Shown one piece after another: positions 21,881-33,520 of a DNA stretch of 64,000 nt. Origin of the DNA: Stomoxys calcitrans (Eukaryota; Arthropoda; Insecta; Diptera; Muscidae); assembly GCF_963082655.1 (NCBI RefSeq), contig NC_081555.1, positions 95,238,914 through 95,302,913 of the forward strand. The letters run 5' to 3'. The translations under genes and the position numbers were made by a program. The stretch's first letter is position 1. Every line of letters starts with the position of its first letter. The notes below the pieces were generated by a model that saw nothing but the letters and a program-made list of their open reading frames with translations, ran no database searches and had not been told where the DNA came from.

Positions 21881-22254
21881 ATGTATGTCCGCTATACATG
21901 TCCGCTTTTGGGGTTGTTAGGGGTTATGCGGCGAAAGACGCGATCAAAGCAATATGGTGTCTCAAATGGAAGGTGTAGCGAATCTGACATGGACAAATGA
22001 CGTCTCAAGTGCCTGAAGGTTATCCCAGCCTCTAAGACCAACGATCATGATAAGGTAGCACTCAATTGCGAGGATTTTTGAAGTATGGTACGAACCAGAC
22101 TTGAAAATAAAAATTCAAATTACAAAAGGGCTAACCCCGAAAGAGCTAAAGGGAAGTGCAACCTAATTATAACAATATAGGGTACAAATTGAAGATATTT
22201 GAGAGTGGTGTACGAATTTGATATTCAAATTTTGACCCAAGTATATCGAGGGTC
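21881..22254 (+). mobile_element. FamD repeat, 5' portion
   Basis: Contains GGTGTCTCAAATGGAAGGTG, GCGAATCTGACATGG and GTGTACGAATTTGATATTC, as in the copy at 14641. The family resumes after the SINE at 22563 with GGGAGTAGAGTACGAACTGA. Confidence 0.55.
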
Positions 22255-22562
22255 ACCGTAGCGCTGAGGTTAAAATGTCCACCTATGACGCTGAACGCCT
22301 GGGTTCGAATCCTGGCAGGAACATCAGAAAATTTTTTTAGCGGTGGTTATCCCCTCCTAATGTTGGCGACACTTGTGAGGTACTTTGCCATGTAAAAACT
22401 TCTTCCCAAAGAGATTTCGCTCTGCGCTACTCCGTTCGGACTCGAGTATAAAAAGGAGGTCCCTTATCATTGAGCTTAAAATTGAATCGGACAGCACTCA
22501 TTGATTTGTGAGAAGTTTGTCCCAGTTCCTTAATGGAATGTCCATGGGCAAATTTGCATTTG
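22255..22562 (+). mobile_element. SINE1, full length, with target-site duplication
   Basis: tRNA-like head with box A (TAGCGCTGAGGTTAAAATG) and box B (GGTTCGAATCCTGGCAGG), then a 3' body through ATAAAAAGGAGGTCCC and GCACTCATTGAT to GGGCAAATTTGCATTTG. The 11-bp TATCGAGGGTC stands immediately before (22244-22254) and after (22563-22573), a perfect target duplication that fixes the element at about 308 bp. There is no poly(A) tail. It inserted into FamD. Confidence 0.92.
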
Positions 22563-22640
22563 TATCGAGGGTCGCCAATCTGGGTAGAGTTATGGGGAGT
22601 AGAGTACGAACTGACATTGGCCATAAAAAGCCAAGTATCT
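22563..22640 (+). mobile_element. FamD repeat, continuation after SINE1
   Basis: Continues the FamD phrase with GGGAGTAGAGTACGAACTGACATTGG directly after the second copy of the target duplication. Confidence 0.5.
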
Positions 22641-23873
22641 TTGCGTCCACAGGCAACAGCGGAGCGTGCTTGGGTGGACTGGTTTTTTTTATTGTCTTTA
22701 GTGCATGTACATGCAAGTTGTCTTTAGAGAAACTCTAATTTTTTACGTAATGTTTAAAATACATTTTTATTTCATGCACAACCTTTTCTATTGAAATCTT
22801 TACAACACTTTCCTTTAAAATCCTCATTAATTCATTTTTTTATTTGAATTTTTCAAAAAAAAGCTCTATGAAATTAAACAGAAAAATCTATTTTTAGTTT
22901 GCCAGATGTTGTAAACCAATTTTTGTTGTTATTGTTTTGGTTCCTCTGTTGGCGATGGATGTGGTGTTGTTTGGTCATTGTCATAATTTATTGTTGGGGA
23001 TTTTAATTTTTTGCTCATTACCGCTTTATGTCCAATCACAATTATTATATGGCCACATTCAGCAACATCAGCAGAACTACGAAGCATTTTCTGTGAGAAA
23101 ATTCATCCAGATTCGTTTTGTTGTGTTAAAAAAAAAAAAAAAAACACACACACAAAATACAAAAGTTCATGCTTTTCATTGTTCCGGGTGGCCTGTCGCC
23201 TAGTCCCTAGCCCTCCCCAAATATATATACGCTATAATTCACCATAACTGAGTCTTTTTTAATGGATTCAAAATGCTCAACAGTTTTTTTTATAGTTTTT
23301 AGGAAAATTTATAGCAGGGATTGTACATAAGAAAATAATAACAAATAGAAATTTATGGTCACATTAAGGGAAGACAATTTTTGTTTTTAATTTTAAACTG
23401 GCACACAAAGATTAATTTTTATTTTGAAATTAAAACAATTTTGTTATATCAGAATATTTAATGGGAGATATTAACTGAATTACAAATAGATTAAATAAAT
23501 TTTTGTTACTCAATAGTTTGGTGAGTATTTTTTTCTATAGTCTATGAATAACGATTTAAAAATTAATTTCTTTTTAAGTTGTAAATTTTGTTGCCTTCAC
23601 GTCTTTGAACAAAGATGGCAACTATCATGTTCAAAATTTCCTTTGGTTGGCAATTCTCATATGGGAATGTTAACAGGTTCAAGTATAAGAGTAAGTCTCT
23701 CTTAATCTCTCTCAGTCTCTCTCAATTTTGGTTTCTCTCAAGAATTTTCAAATTTTTTTCCTGAAGGTCTTTCGCATTTAATTTTTGCCATCAGAGAGAG
23801 AGAGAGAGAGAGAGAGAAAGAAAGTGACGATAAATTTAACAGTGCAAATGTGAGAGGCAAATCTTAATTATAT
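22641..23873. other. AT-rich DNA with a GA microsatellite
   Basis: No gene supported. A (GA)n run lies at about 23793-23818 and an A16/CA stretch near 23131-23155. Frequent TCTCTC stretches precede the GA run. Confidence 0.4.
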
Positions 23874-24235
23874 ACCCTGCGGGAAATGGTTTGTCGCTCG
23901 GGATGACGAATTGTCACCTTTCTAGCACCGTAGGATAGGTCCTGGGACAGTTCGAAAAGGATGAGTATACTTTGCAAGTATTTTTAAGGGAGAAAACATT
24001 AGTTAGCAAATATATTTAACGGATAAGCAATTTTTAACGATAATTAAGAGACTTTTTAAAAAATAATTAAGAATTATTAGTTATGGCAATTGAAAATTTT
24101 CATTGCCTGTAGGATATGTTCTGTAGCAGGTAACTAATAGGACCGGTATATTTGGGGCAAATGACTATACATTTCCCGTAATATAGGACCGGTATATTTG
24201 GGGCAATTGACTACACGTTTCCCGTAGGGTAAATA
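23874..24235. mobile_element. Possible small terminal-inverted-repeat element
   Basis: The left end TACCCTGCGGGAAATG and the right end CGTTTCCCGTAGGGTA are near-perfect inverted copies. Inside, AGGACCGGTATATTTGGGGC occurs twice in tandem (about 24139 and 24185). No ORF; a MITE is the likeliest reading. Confidence 0.45.
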
Positions 24236-24289
24236 AAATATTTCGAAAACCTTTATTACCAAATTAATCGGCAAGGGCTGCTGCCACCT

Positions 24290-24596
24290 GCACCACCGTA
24301 GCGCAGAGGTTAGCATGTCCGCCTATGACGCTGAACGCCTGGGTTCGAATCCTGGCGTGACCATCAGGAAAAAAATTTCAGCGGTGGTTTTCCCCTCCTA
24401 ATGATGGCAACATTTGTGAGGTACTATGCCATGTAAAACTTCTCTCCAAAGAGGTGTCGCGTCACGCCGTTCGGACTTGGCTATAAAAAGGAGGCCCCTT
24501 ATTATTGGGCTGAAAACTTGAATTGGATTGCACCCATTGATGTGTGAGAAGTTTGCCCCTGTTCCTTAGTGGGCAAAATTTGCATTTACAATTTGG
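24290..24596 (+). mobile_element. SINE1, near full length
   Basis: Head with CCGTAGCGCAGAGGTTAGCA (box A) and GGTTCGAATCCTGGCGTG (box B), then CAGCGGTGGTTTTCCCCTCC, TATAAAAAGGAGGCCCC and the 3' end GGGCAAAATTTGCATTTACA. It abuts the LINE that follows; imperfect GGGCTGC..CC flanks may be a target duplication. Confidence 0.88.
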
Positions 24597-26344
24597 GCTG
24601 CCGCCTCAGTGTACATGTTGGTAATTTTTTCATCGTGGGAGAGGCATATCCCGGAGTGCCTTCTCCGCATGCTTCTGGTCCGTGCCGGGATTGAAAAGAA
24701 TCTCGGACCCTGGTTTTGTTCAGTTTGTCAGAACCGCCTGCATCATCGGTCGGTGTCGGTGAGGTGTAACCGGTGCATGGAGTGGGTATATTTTTGCGAT
24801 CTTGCTCAGTCCTTACGTCACACTGAATATGTTGCAAGATACTGTGCGAACATAGACAGACCTCGTCATCGGACTATGTGATCCCCCCGATCTCTCCGAT
24901 GCGGCCCAGCCCCAATATTGCCAGGCCAGTGCCGGGAAGTGTATCCTTTTAGCAATTGAATTACAACGGTCTCCGCGGCAAGATCGACGAGATAGTGGTT
25001 TTGCTGAATCGGAAGAACATATTGGTCGCAACGATCCAGCAGACCAACCAAGCTGACCAACACCTGTAGCTTGCACAGTTGTCACGGATACAATGCTACG
25101 TAAAGATCGCTCAAGGAATGGAGGTGGGTGATTGGCCTTCGTGATATACCATTCCGTGCAATATAGACCCATCTTGCCTGAGTCTGGCGCTAGTGACCCC
25201 TACATGGAGTGCATGGGAATAGCACTTAAGTCTGGTACTGCCGAGATAGAGCTATACAACGTGTACATACCGCCGGTTGGCAGCTATGGCCCAATTAATG
25301 ACCAAGCTTACAACCCCGATATAATTGGGTTACTATGTGGCCATAACCGTTTGGTTCTAGGGGACTTTAAGCTTTGGCAGAGCAGATTGAAAGCTCCACG
25401 TTTGCAAGGTGAATGAGAATGCCCACACTAGGATTACGAGGAGGCGCAGCAGCTCGCCAGATATCTCTATTGCATCCCCTGATCTCCTGAGTGACGTATC
25501 CTGGCAAGCCGCCATCTCTTCGGGGTTAGACCACCTCCCCATAATTCTCACCATCGACCGATCACCCGACTTCATAACCTCTGAGCGCCGGACGTTTATC
25601 AATCAGAAAAAGGCCGATTGGGCTGGCTTCAGAGAGTACACCAATCGCCGCTTCAGTAAACTGCCGCCCCCCTTGTATGCGCTAGTTGCCGAGAGGAAAT
25701 TCCGAGACGTCATTAACGCAGCAACCGCTTGCTTTATACCAGCCGGTCGAATACCCAAGTGCGGCCCAATTTCCCGGCGCAGGCAGTGGTACTCGCAGAC
25801 GAACGTGATGGGATTCGTTGTATGGACCCCACAAACCCCAGAATAAGCGAGCTGAATCTGGAAGTAAACATGGTCAAGCCAACGAACATAAGCGGAATTT
25901 GTGGCTGGAACACTTGGAGCAACGTAACTTAGGCGCCGGTTTAGGCAAGCTGTGGTCTACTGTTAAGTCACTCTCAAACCCCTGTAGACGGGATGACAGG
26001 ACCTCAGTCACTTTTGGCGAAATAACTGAGATGCGCCAGATTGTTCAATCGTCAATTTATTGTGCATCCCGAGAGTGATAGGGCAAGGAGGAGAGCCATT
26101 CGACGTATTCGTGGTCTCCGAGCTGATGGACAGCCATCACAATTCACCGCAGGCGAAGTTACGAGTGTCATCCGTTGCGCCAAAGGCGTGGGGCCTCGAC
26201 CGTAGAGATTCGGTCGTGGCCCCACGGTGATGCTGAAGAATCTGGATTTGCCTGGAGTTGAGTACCTTACTACTGTCCTCAACCTGTCTTTGAACTCTCG
26301 TATAGTTCGCGATGTCTGGAAAATGGGCAGAGTGATCCCGCTGT
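24597..26344 (+). mobile_element. Decayed LINE with EEP endonuclease and start of RT
   Basis: The N-terminal part reads RAGIEKNLGPWFCSVCQNR with a second C-x2-C pair (CNRCMEW). A frame change then leads to NCNGLRGKIDEIVVLLNRKN, LAFVIYHSVQYRPILPE, ELYNVYIPP and LVLGDFK. Later ORFs contain SSSPDISIASPDLL and SGLDHLPIILTI (family SDHLPI, the catalytic Asp-His motif), then the start of RT (VWKMGRVIPL near 26315). It stops there, truncated into a FamA 5' fragment. Jockey/CR1-type is inferred from the wording of the EEP domain. Multiple stops and frameshifts make it inactive. Confidence 0.8.
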
Positions 26345-26398
26345 AAGAGCGTGCTAAGTTCGACCGGACCGTATCTTATATACCCTCGACCATGGATC
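26345..26398 (+). mobile_element. FamA 5'-terminal fragment
   Basis: GAGCGTGCTAAGTTCGACCG followed by ACCCTCGACCATGGATCGCA matches the 5' terminus seen at 16801. It breaks off into SINE1 body sequence. Confidence 0.6.
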
Positions 26399-26470
26399 GC
26401 ATTTGTAGTGGTGTTTATCTCCTCCTCTTAATGCTGGCGACATTTGTGAGATACTACGCCTTATAAATAG
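26399..26470 (+). mobile_element. SINE1 body fragment
   Basis: GTTTATCTCCTCCTCTTAAT, GCTGGCGACATTTGTGAG and ACTACGCC match the middle of SINE1; head and tail are absent. Confidence 0.6.
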
Positions 26471-28879
26471 CGTAGCAGCCTTCACAAAAAAAAAATAACT
26501 CTTAGAAAAAACCAACTACCAAATCTCTATGTGGAACTTTAAATTCTCAACGAATTTTAGCATTGAATCGAAGACATTATTTGTTGAAGTACGTAAGTAA
26601 GTCTCTACAAGAGACTTGACAGACAAAATTATTGAAATATTGTTGATTTTCAACAAATTCTTTAGTTTAGGTAGTTGTATAGGCGTATTACCAAGTAGAG
26701 CACTAAACTCCCAGCCATTCATGACTTGCAAACCCATGCCATTCATGACTTGCGTGTAAGACTACCAAACATGAGATCATAAGTTCAATATTCTTAGGCA
26801 CCAAAATTATTGAAATTTGTTTTTAAGGGTAATGGTAGAGAGTGACAGAGGAAAACACGAGAGCAGCAGTAAAACGAACGAGACAAAGCAGCGCGAGCAA
26901 ATCGGTGGCTGGTTAGATGGTATTTTGCCTTGCTTACAAATATATTGTTGCTGTTGTTATAAGTTGGCTTGTAAAGAGTGCCTTTCAAGAACAAATTTGT
27001 ACTTTGGGTCGTTGAGTTTCAAAATAAATTATTGCAGAAAAATTAACAACTTTCCTAGTAGTTTCTTTCGACCAAAGTTTTTGTTTTTCAAAATTATTTT
27101 TATCTGTGTTGGGAGAAGGTTTTCCAACTCTCTTTTAGACAGTGTTTAGGTTTCTTAATTTATTTATTTTCTCATATTCAAAACAACTCACCAATAACCG
27201 ATTAATCACAAAAACTTACTTCTGAAAATATATAAAAAAAAAAATTAACAACAATTAGTTTGTGTTATGAAATTAAAGCAAAAATGCATTTAAATAAAAA
27301 AAATCACGGCCTGAATCACAAAACTTATTAAGCCTTAAAACTGGGTTATTTGACAGTCCTATAAAATAAATCTGTCAAATAAACCTATGTCAAATTTACA
27401 TTAAGTTTAGTGAAACCGGTGTCAAACTTAAAAAAAAACTCAAAAAAGCGTTTGAAAACCACAAGGTATTCGTGCCCAATTATCAATAATGACATCATTG
27501 TTAAAAAAATATACAGATATTCGTTTCAATTCGCAGACCTTTGAATATCCTTTACAAAGAAACGACTTTGAGAACATAAATTAGAACAATCTTCCGGTAG
27601 CTGTCAATATCCAACACTGTCTGTGCCCATGAAAAATATGCACATTTGTGTTAATGAACATGACATCATTTGCTGCCATACAGTGTGAGAGCAGAGTGTA
27701 AGAAATCAATCAAAATTAATGTACACACACACACACACGCACACAAATGCAGTGGCCACATTTTCCCAAACTCTCCCGATAACTGATATTTTCGTTATCA
27801 ATTTAGTGAAATCAAGGTTTACAAAATCAATTAACAAGCAAATGTCAAATACATGTCAACCTGAACCGTCAAAATATCACATAAATGTACAACAAAAGAG
27901 AACCCCAACTAAACTCTTAGTACATGATGAGAGTGAGCCATGCACACACACACACACACACACACACATACATACATTTAAAAAGCCATTATTATTTTCA
28001 TTCAAATTCGTCAAGTGGAAATTATACAGAATCGACAAAATATTTATGCGATAGGACAACCAAATGATGACTGAATGAACGTAACGTAGCCGCCAAGTGG
28101 CCGTATGTTGACCGACGGAGCATGTGTGATTTGTTGTTTTCGTTAAAGTAATTCGTCTGTCTATGTCAATTTATTGGAATTCAAATTAAGGTTAAAATAG
28201 CAATTATGACTTACTCCAAACAACAACAAAACCAACAATAAATACACACACCGGCGGTATATTTGACCATGTGTGAGATTGTTTTCATCAATGACTTTCA
28301 TTGAATTTGCAAATTGAATTAAATATTCTGGAAACTTTTTTTTCTGTTTATTCAAATTGAACAACAAATGGAAGATTCTAGTTTGTAAATTCGTAGAAAT
28401 TTGGAAATTTTAGTCAAGGTGGCAATTGAATATTTCTAATATTTGTGGGAAAAATATTTTTGTTGCCGGTTTAGGATGAAAGTAAAGGAAATTGTCGAGG
28501 ATCTTTGATAAAAAAATACTCAATATAAGAACAATTCTCTTGGTCAACATAAAATAGTACGAAATATATGTGAATGAATAATAATTATTATGGGAGTGCA
28601 TAATACCGCCAATTACCCATCGACCCAAGTGAGTAACTTGTTTTCTGGGATATATTTTTTTAAAGATCATTTACTAAGGAAATGACATAATAGAAATCTT
28701 AAGACGATAGAAAGCGAGTTATGAGACAGGAAATAATTGCCATAGGAGTGTGATGTATAACAATGACAATTTGTCAAATATTATAATAAATGATATAGTA
28801 AGCCATTGAGAACTAAATTCTAGTGTTAAATATACCATAGACAAACGAAAGGTAAAGACGTTGAAACTCAAAATTTAAA
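26471..28879. other. AT-rich single-copy-looking DNA with CA microsatellites
   Basis: No gene supported; short ORFs lack recognisable domains. (AC)n runs lie near 27722-27739 and 27942-27967. A T/GTCAAA-rich stretch near 27345-27420 has repeated GTCAAAT words. Confidence 0.4.
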
Positions 28880-30095
28880 AAAAAGTCAAGTTCGGCCAGG
28901 CCGAGCTTTGGATATCCACCACCTCGGGTATATATGTTAACCACTTTTCATCATAATCTGGTGAAAAATTCATAATTTATGTCCCCTAGCTGCTACATAT
29001 TCCAATATAATCCGATTTGGACCAAATTCGGCACGGACATTGAGTGGTCTAATAAGTACATGTAGTTATATCTAAACCGATCTATACCATAAACGACATG
29101 GATGTCGAAAAGCCTAACATAAGACACTGTATCAAATTTCAGCGAAATCGGGTTAAAAATGCGCCTTTTATGAGGCCAAGACTTTAAATCGAGAGATCGG
29201 TCTATATGGTAGCTATATCCAAATCTGAACCGATCTAGGTCAAATTGAAGAGTGATGTCGAAGGGCCTAACACAACTCACTATTCCAAATATCGGCGACA
29301 TAGGACAATAAATGCGCCTTGTATGGGTCCAAAACCTTAAATCGAGAGATCGTTCTATATCCAAATGTGAACCGATCTGATCCAAATTGAAGAAGGATGT
29401 CGAGGGGCTTAACACAACCCGCTGTCCCAAATTTCGACGATATCGGAAAATAAATGTGCTTTTTATGGGCCCAAAACTTTAAATCGAGAGGTCAGTCTAT
29501 ATGGCAGCTACATCCAAATCTGGACCGATCTGGGCCAAATTGAAGAAGGATGTTGAGGGATCTTTCACAACCCGCTGTCTCAAATTTCGGCGAATTCGGA
29601 AAATAAATGCGTCCTTTATGGGCCCAAGGCCTTAAATCGAGAGATCGGTCTATATGACAGCTATATCCAAATCAGGACCAATCGGGGCCAAATTGAATCA
29701 GGATGTCGAGTGGCCTAAGACGACAACTCACTATCCCAAATGTCAGCTAAATCGGATAATAAATATGGCTTTTATGGGCTTAAAACATTAAATCGGCGGA
29801 TCGGTCTATATGGGGCTAAATAAAGATATAGTACGATATAGCCCATCATCGAACTGAACCTGACATCTTCGAACTGAACCTGACATCTTCGAACTAAACC
29901 TGACATCTTCGAACTTAACCTGTGCAAAGTTTCAGCTCGATATCTTCATTTTTAAAGACTGTAGCGTGATTTCAACAGGCACACGGACGGACATGGCTAG
30001 ATGGTCTTAGATTTTTACGATGAATGGATATTTCGATGTGTTGCAAACGGAATGACAAAATGAATATACCGCCATCTATCGGTGGTGGGTATAAT
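28880..30095 (+). mobile_element. FamC interspersed repeat, near-complete
   Basis: The 5' end GTCAAGTTCGGCCAGGCCGA and the 3' end GGACGGACATGGCTAGATGG ... GGTGGTGGGTATAATA resemble the FamA termini. Five or more internal modules of about 155 bp recur (CCAAATC.G.ACCGATC, GGATGTCGAGGGGC, TTAAATCGAGAGATCGGTCT). FamC and FamA look like relatives with different internal modules. No coding capacity. Confidence 0.75.
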
Positions 30096-30362
30096 AACTC
30101 AAAAAATCTCCGATCCATTTCGCCCGGGTTCCTTGCGACTAGTACTGACTTCACTAGCATCGAAAATGCCTATTAAATTATTGGGAAATCCGATAGACTT
30201 TATTCTTTCCCAGAACACAAACAAATGTCAGACAACATCATTGAAAGGGAGTTGATTGGTGATTGTGTTTGTGAGTATTTAATTACATTGGCAATTAATT
30301 GAAGCGAAATTTGTATTGGCGCAGCGACATGTCGCTACTATTTTACTCATAGAACTCAATAC
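30096..30362. other. Unassigned DNA
   Basis: Nothing recognised between FamC and the mariner MITE. Confidence 0.3.
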
Positions 30363-30364
30363 TA

Positions 30365-30601
30365 TTGGGTTGCCCAAAAAGTAATTGCGGATTTTTTAAA
30401 AGAAAGTAAATGCATTTTTAATAAAACTTAGAATGAACTTTAATCAAATATACTTTTTTTACACTTTTTTTCTAAAGCAAGCTAAAAGTTACAGCTGATA
30501 ACTGACAGAAGAAAGAATGCAATTACAGAGTCACAAGCTGTAAAAAAATTTTTTAACGCCGAATATATGAAAAATCCGCAATTACTTTTTGGGCAACCCA
30601 A
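30365..30601. mobile_element. Mariner MITE, 237 bp, 32-bp perfect inverted ends
   Basis: The ends are TTGGGTTGCCCAAAAAGTAA and its complement, identical through 32 bp, flanked by TA on both sides (30363-30364 and 30602-30603), the target duplication of Tc1/mariner elements. The interior has no ORF. A single end of the same family lies at 45214. Confidence 0.92.
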
Positions 30602-30640
30602 TACTTCTAGGGAATGTGTTCGAATTTTCATCGACACCAT

Positions 30641-31200
30641 TTTTATAGCCTCCACCATAGGATGGGGGTATACTGTTTGTCACACCTCGAAATATGCGTA
30701 TAAGACCCTATAAAGTATATATATTCTTGATCGTCATGTCATTTTAAGTCGATCTAGCCGTGTCCGTCCATCTGTCTGTCGAAAGCACGCTAACTGTCGA
30801 AGGAGTAAAGCTAGACGCTTGAAATTTTGCACAAATACTTTTTATTAATGTAGGTCGGTTGGGATTGTAAATGGGCCAAATCGGTCCATGTTTTGATATA
30901 GCTGCCATATAAACCCATCTTGGGTCTTAAATTCTTGAGCCTCTAGAGGGCGCATTTCTCATCCGATTTGACTGAAATTTTGAACGTGTTGGTTTGGTAT
31001 CACTTCTAACAATTATTGTCAAAATCGATTCATAACCTGATATAGCTGCCATATACACCGATCTGGGGTTTTGACTTCTTGAGCCACTAGAGGGCGTAAT
31101 TTTTATCCTTTTTGGCTGTAACTTTGCACGTGGTGTTTTGCTATCACTTTCAACAATTGTGCTAAGTATGATTCAAATCAGATCATAACCCGATCTTGGA
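30641..31200 (-). mobile_element. FamA repeat, minus orientation
   Basis: Starts TTTTTATAGCCTCCACCATA GG, then GTATATATATTCTTGATCGT, GTCCGTCCATCTGTCTGTCG and modules with TTGAGCCTCTAGAGGGCGCA. Ends about 31200 without the other terminus. Confidence 0.75.
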
Positions 31201-32713
31201 TCTTGTCTTGAACCGCTGGAAGCTTTTTTCTTTAAAAAAAGTACGACAAAATTCCTATAGAATTCCAACGTTGTCAACATTTTCAATTTTAAATAGAAAT
31301 AAAATGTTAACAAATGCTGTCTTTATGTGTATTGAAGCAATTTTCCTTTCCGTATTGCCATTGAAGCATCCTGCAAATTTTTTAGGTTATACGTGTGCAA
31401 GTCTTAAGTCTAAAATGCAATTAGTTTTACAACCATGGCAATGCAAAACATTCTACAAAGTTGAGTTTTTAAAAGCTGACATATAATATTTTCCGTTAAG
31501 AGTTAAACGAAAAACTACAAAAGTGCAAACCTCTTAGCACATAATTGAAAAAAGTCAACTTATGCACGAGGTTCGAGTACATGATGTCATATCGTATACT
31601 CAGCATGTGTTTCATACTACCAACAACACAAAAGTTATTATCGCCTTTTCATTAAGTTTACTTTTCGCTTGTTTGTAAATTTTTTGTCGTTTCTCAATTT
31701 TTCCGCCTGTTAACATTGCAGCGTCTGGATATACAAATATACACACATACATTGTCTGATATATTGGCACTAGTTCATGGGCGTGCTATTTTAGAGATAA
31801 ATAGGGGCAGGTTTTTTTATTTCTGAGAGAAAGTAAATTTTAAGAAATTTCAACAAACTTCTTAAGAAAATTAAATTTTAACAAAAAATAATTTTGGAAT
31901 TATATTTCGACGAGATTATCTTTCAACTTTAAATTACGATAAGATCAAATCATAAGGAACAATTTGCTTCCCCTAAGTAAACAAGTTCAGTAAACCCCAC
32001 ACTTAAGTGGGGTTTTCGCATCCGAATATCCCACTTAATGGAAACATTGCCATACAATAAAGGCCTACAATAAGCTGCGCAAACCACTAGGCGTGCTTTA
32101 CTATTGCTTTGTTTTATTTTAATACTGGATAGATAAACCGTGAAGGGCAAAAATAAAATGCAAAAAAGTTTCCCGAGCAAGTCTGTTTGGTTGCCATGAA
32201 TTGGAAACGCCATTTGCGAACCTGTCAATGCAATACGAGGAAAAAATTTCAAATATTTGTAAAATTTGTAACTAAAATTAGCAAAATATGTGTGGGCATA
32301 GCAGTAAAATAAAACTTAAGATTTGTGCACGCAATTTTATAAATAATTGGTTTTAATTTTATTTTACCATTCACAATAGAGCGTTTCTGCGAGTGGCCAC
32401 ACTTATTTGTGAAAAACAAATCATGGCAACCCTGACGACAGATGTTCTACATAAGCCTGCACTGGTAATTTATCCAAAACGTCTTCGTCCTGGATAGATG
32501 TCATTTTCATATAAATTTCATTTCATTGCACTGCACTGTATAATACTAAAATAAAACACAGCTTATGTATTAAAAACACATTTTGAAAATTTCTATAAAA
32601 ATTGAATTTTGACTGATAATTTTGATTAAAGTTAAAATTCTATGAAAATATTTTTCGACCAAAAACGATCAATTTGTATGGTAACTTGAGCTCGCTACCA
32701 ACTTATAACTTCA
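31201..32713. other. AT-rich single-copy-looking DNA
   Basis: No gene supported. Two weak 29-bp-minisatellite-like phrases occur near 32585-32650 (TTTCTATAAAAATTG). Confidence 0.4.
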
Positions 32714-33520
32714 ACAGGTTAGGTTGAAAGAGGGTGCAGATATTATTCCGCCCAATGCCTCTATGGACATACACCTTATCCAGCAATCGGCTTGTTGTGC
32801 GCTCAAAAACTATAAAGTGACCTCGAAAAAGAAAATTTTAAGTTAGGAATTCCGTGCTACTTACAAAATTCTTTATAGATTTCCATACCACTCCCCTAAG
32901 TCGGTTCATGTCTGGTCTTGCGTCCCCACCTAAGTACCGGTGCCTGTCGGTGCCGCGAAAGCCGGACATAGGAAATGCTTCAACGACTCATCATCTTCTC
33001 CGCATGCCCTACACATGCTATTACCTTGTAAAAGTGAGTTCCTATGTGTCCCGTTGTGACTGAACTCCCAATTACTTCCTTTCACTAATAGCCTCGTCCT
33101 CTCACGATCCGAATCGCCCAATAGGAGTTTCGCCGTCCTACCGACTGTTTCGCTGTTCCACAGTGTTACATGCGCTTTTGTCGCCCACGCCCTTAAATCG
33201 GACAGCGGCGACCCGAAAGGCTTCGGGTTAACAAAGTTTATCGACGGCAGTTCTCTGGTCTTTACTGCCAAATAGTCTGCCCTTTTATTCCCCCTTACTC
33301 CGTTATAGCCTGGTACCCAAACGGTTCGGATTGTGCCATCCTCAAAGAAGGCGTTAATCTCCTCCTTGTACTGCAAGACAGTTCGTGATCTTACCCTCCT
33401 GGTTGTTACTGCCCTTATGGCCATTTTACTGTCCGTAAAGGTGTACTGGACGTCCTCGCGTTAGTACCACAACACCCCACGCATTCTTCATATAACTTCA
33501 ATAAGATTTTCTTTAGCCCC
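32714..33520 (-). mobile_element. LINE-B 3' fragment (RNase H and C-terminal zinc motif)
   Basis: The minus-strand frame reads FTDSKMAIRAVTTRRVRSRT (RNase H Asp), then VWVPGYNGVRGNKRADYLAV (His region, with His replaced by Tyr, and Asp), LRAWATKAHVTLWNSETVGR and CRACGEDDESLKHFLC. This is the same LINE family as 36217-38305 but a different copy. The 3' end reads towards CAACCTAACCTG on the minus strand. Frame changes near 33440 and the missing 5' part show it is dead. Confidence 0.82.

Noticed and set aside
24300..24360. tRNA gene with box A and box B
   Set aside because: The same head continues into a shared ~300-bp body in several copies, so it is a SINE head; no cloverleaf with a paired acceptor stem is apparent.
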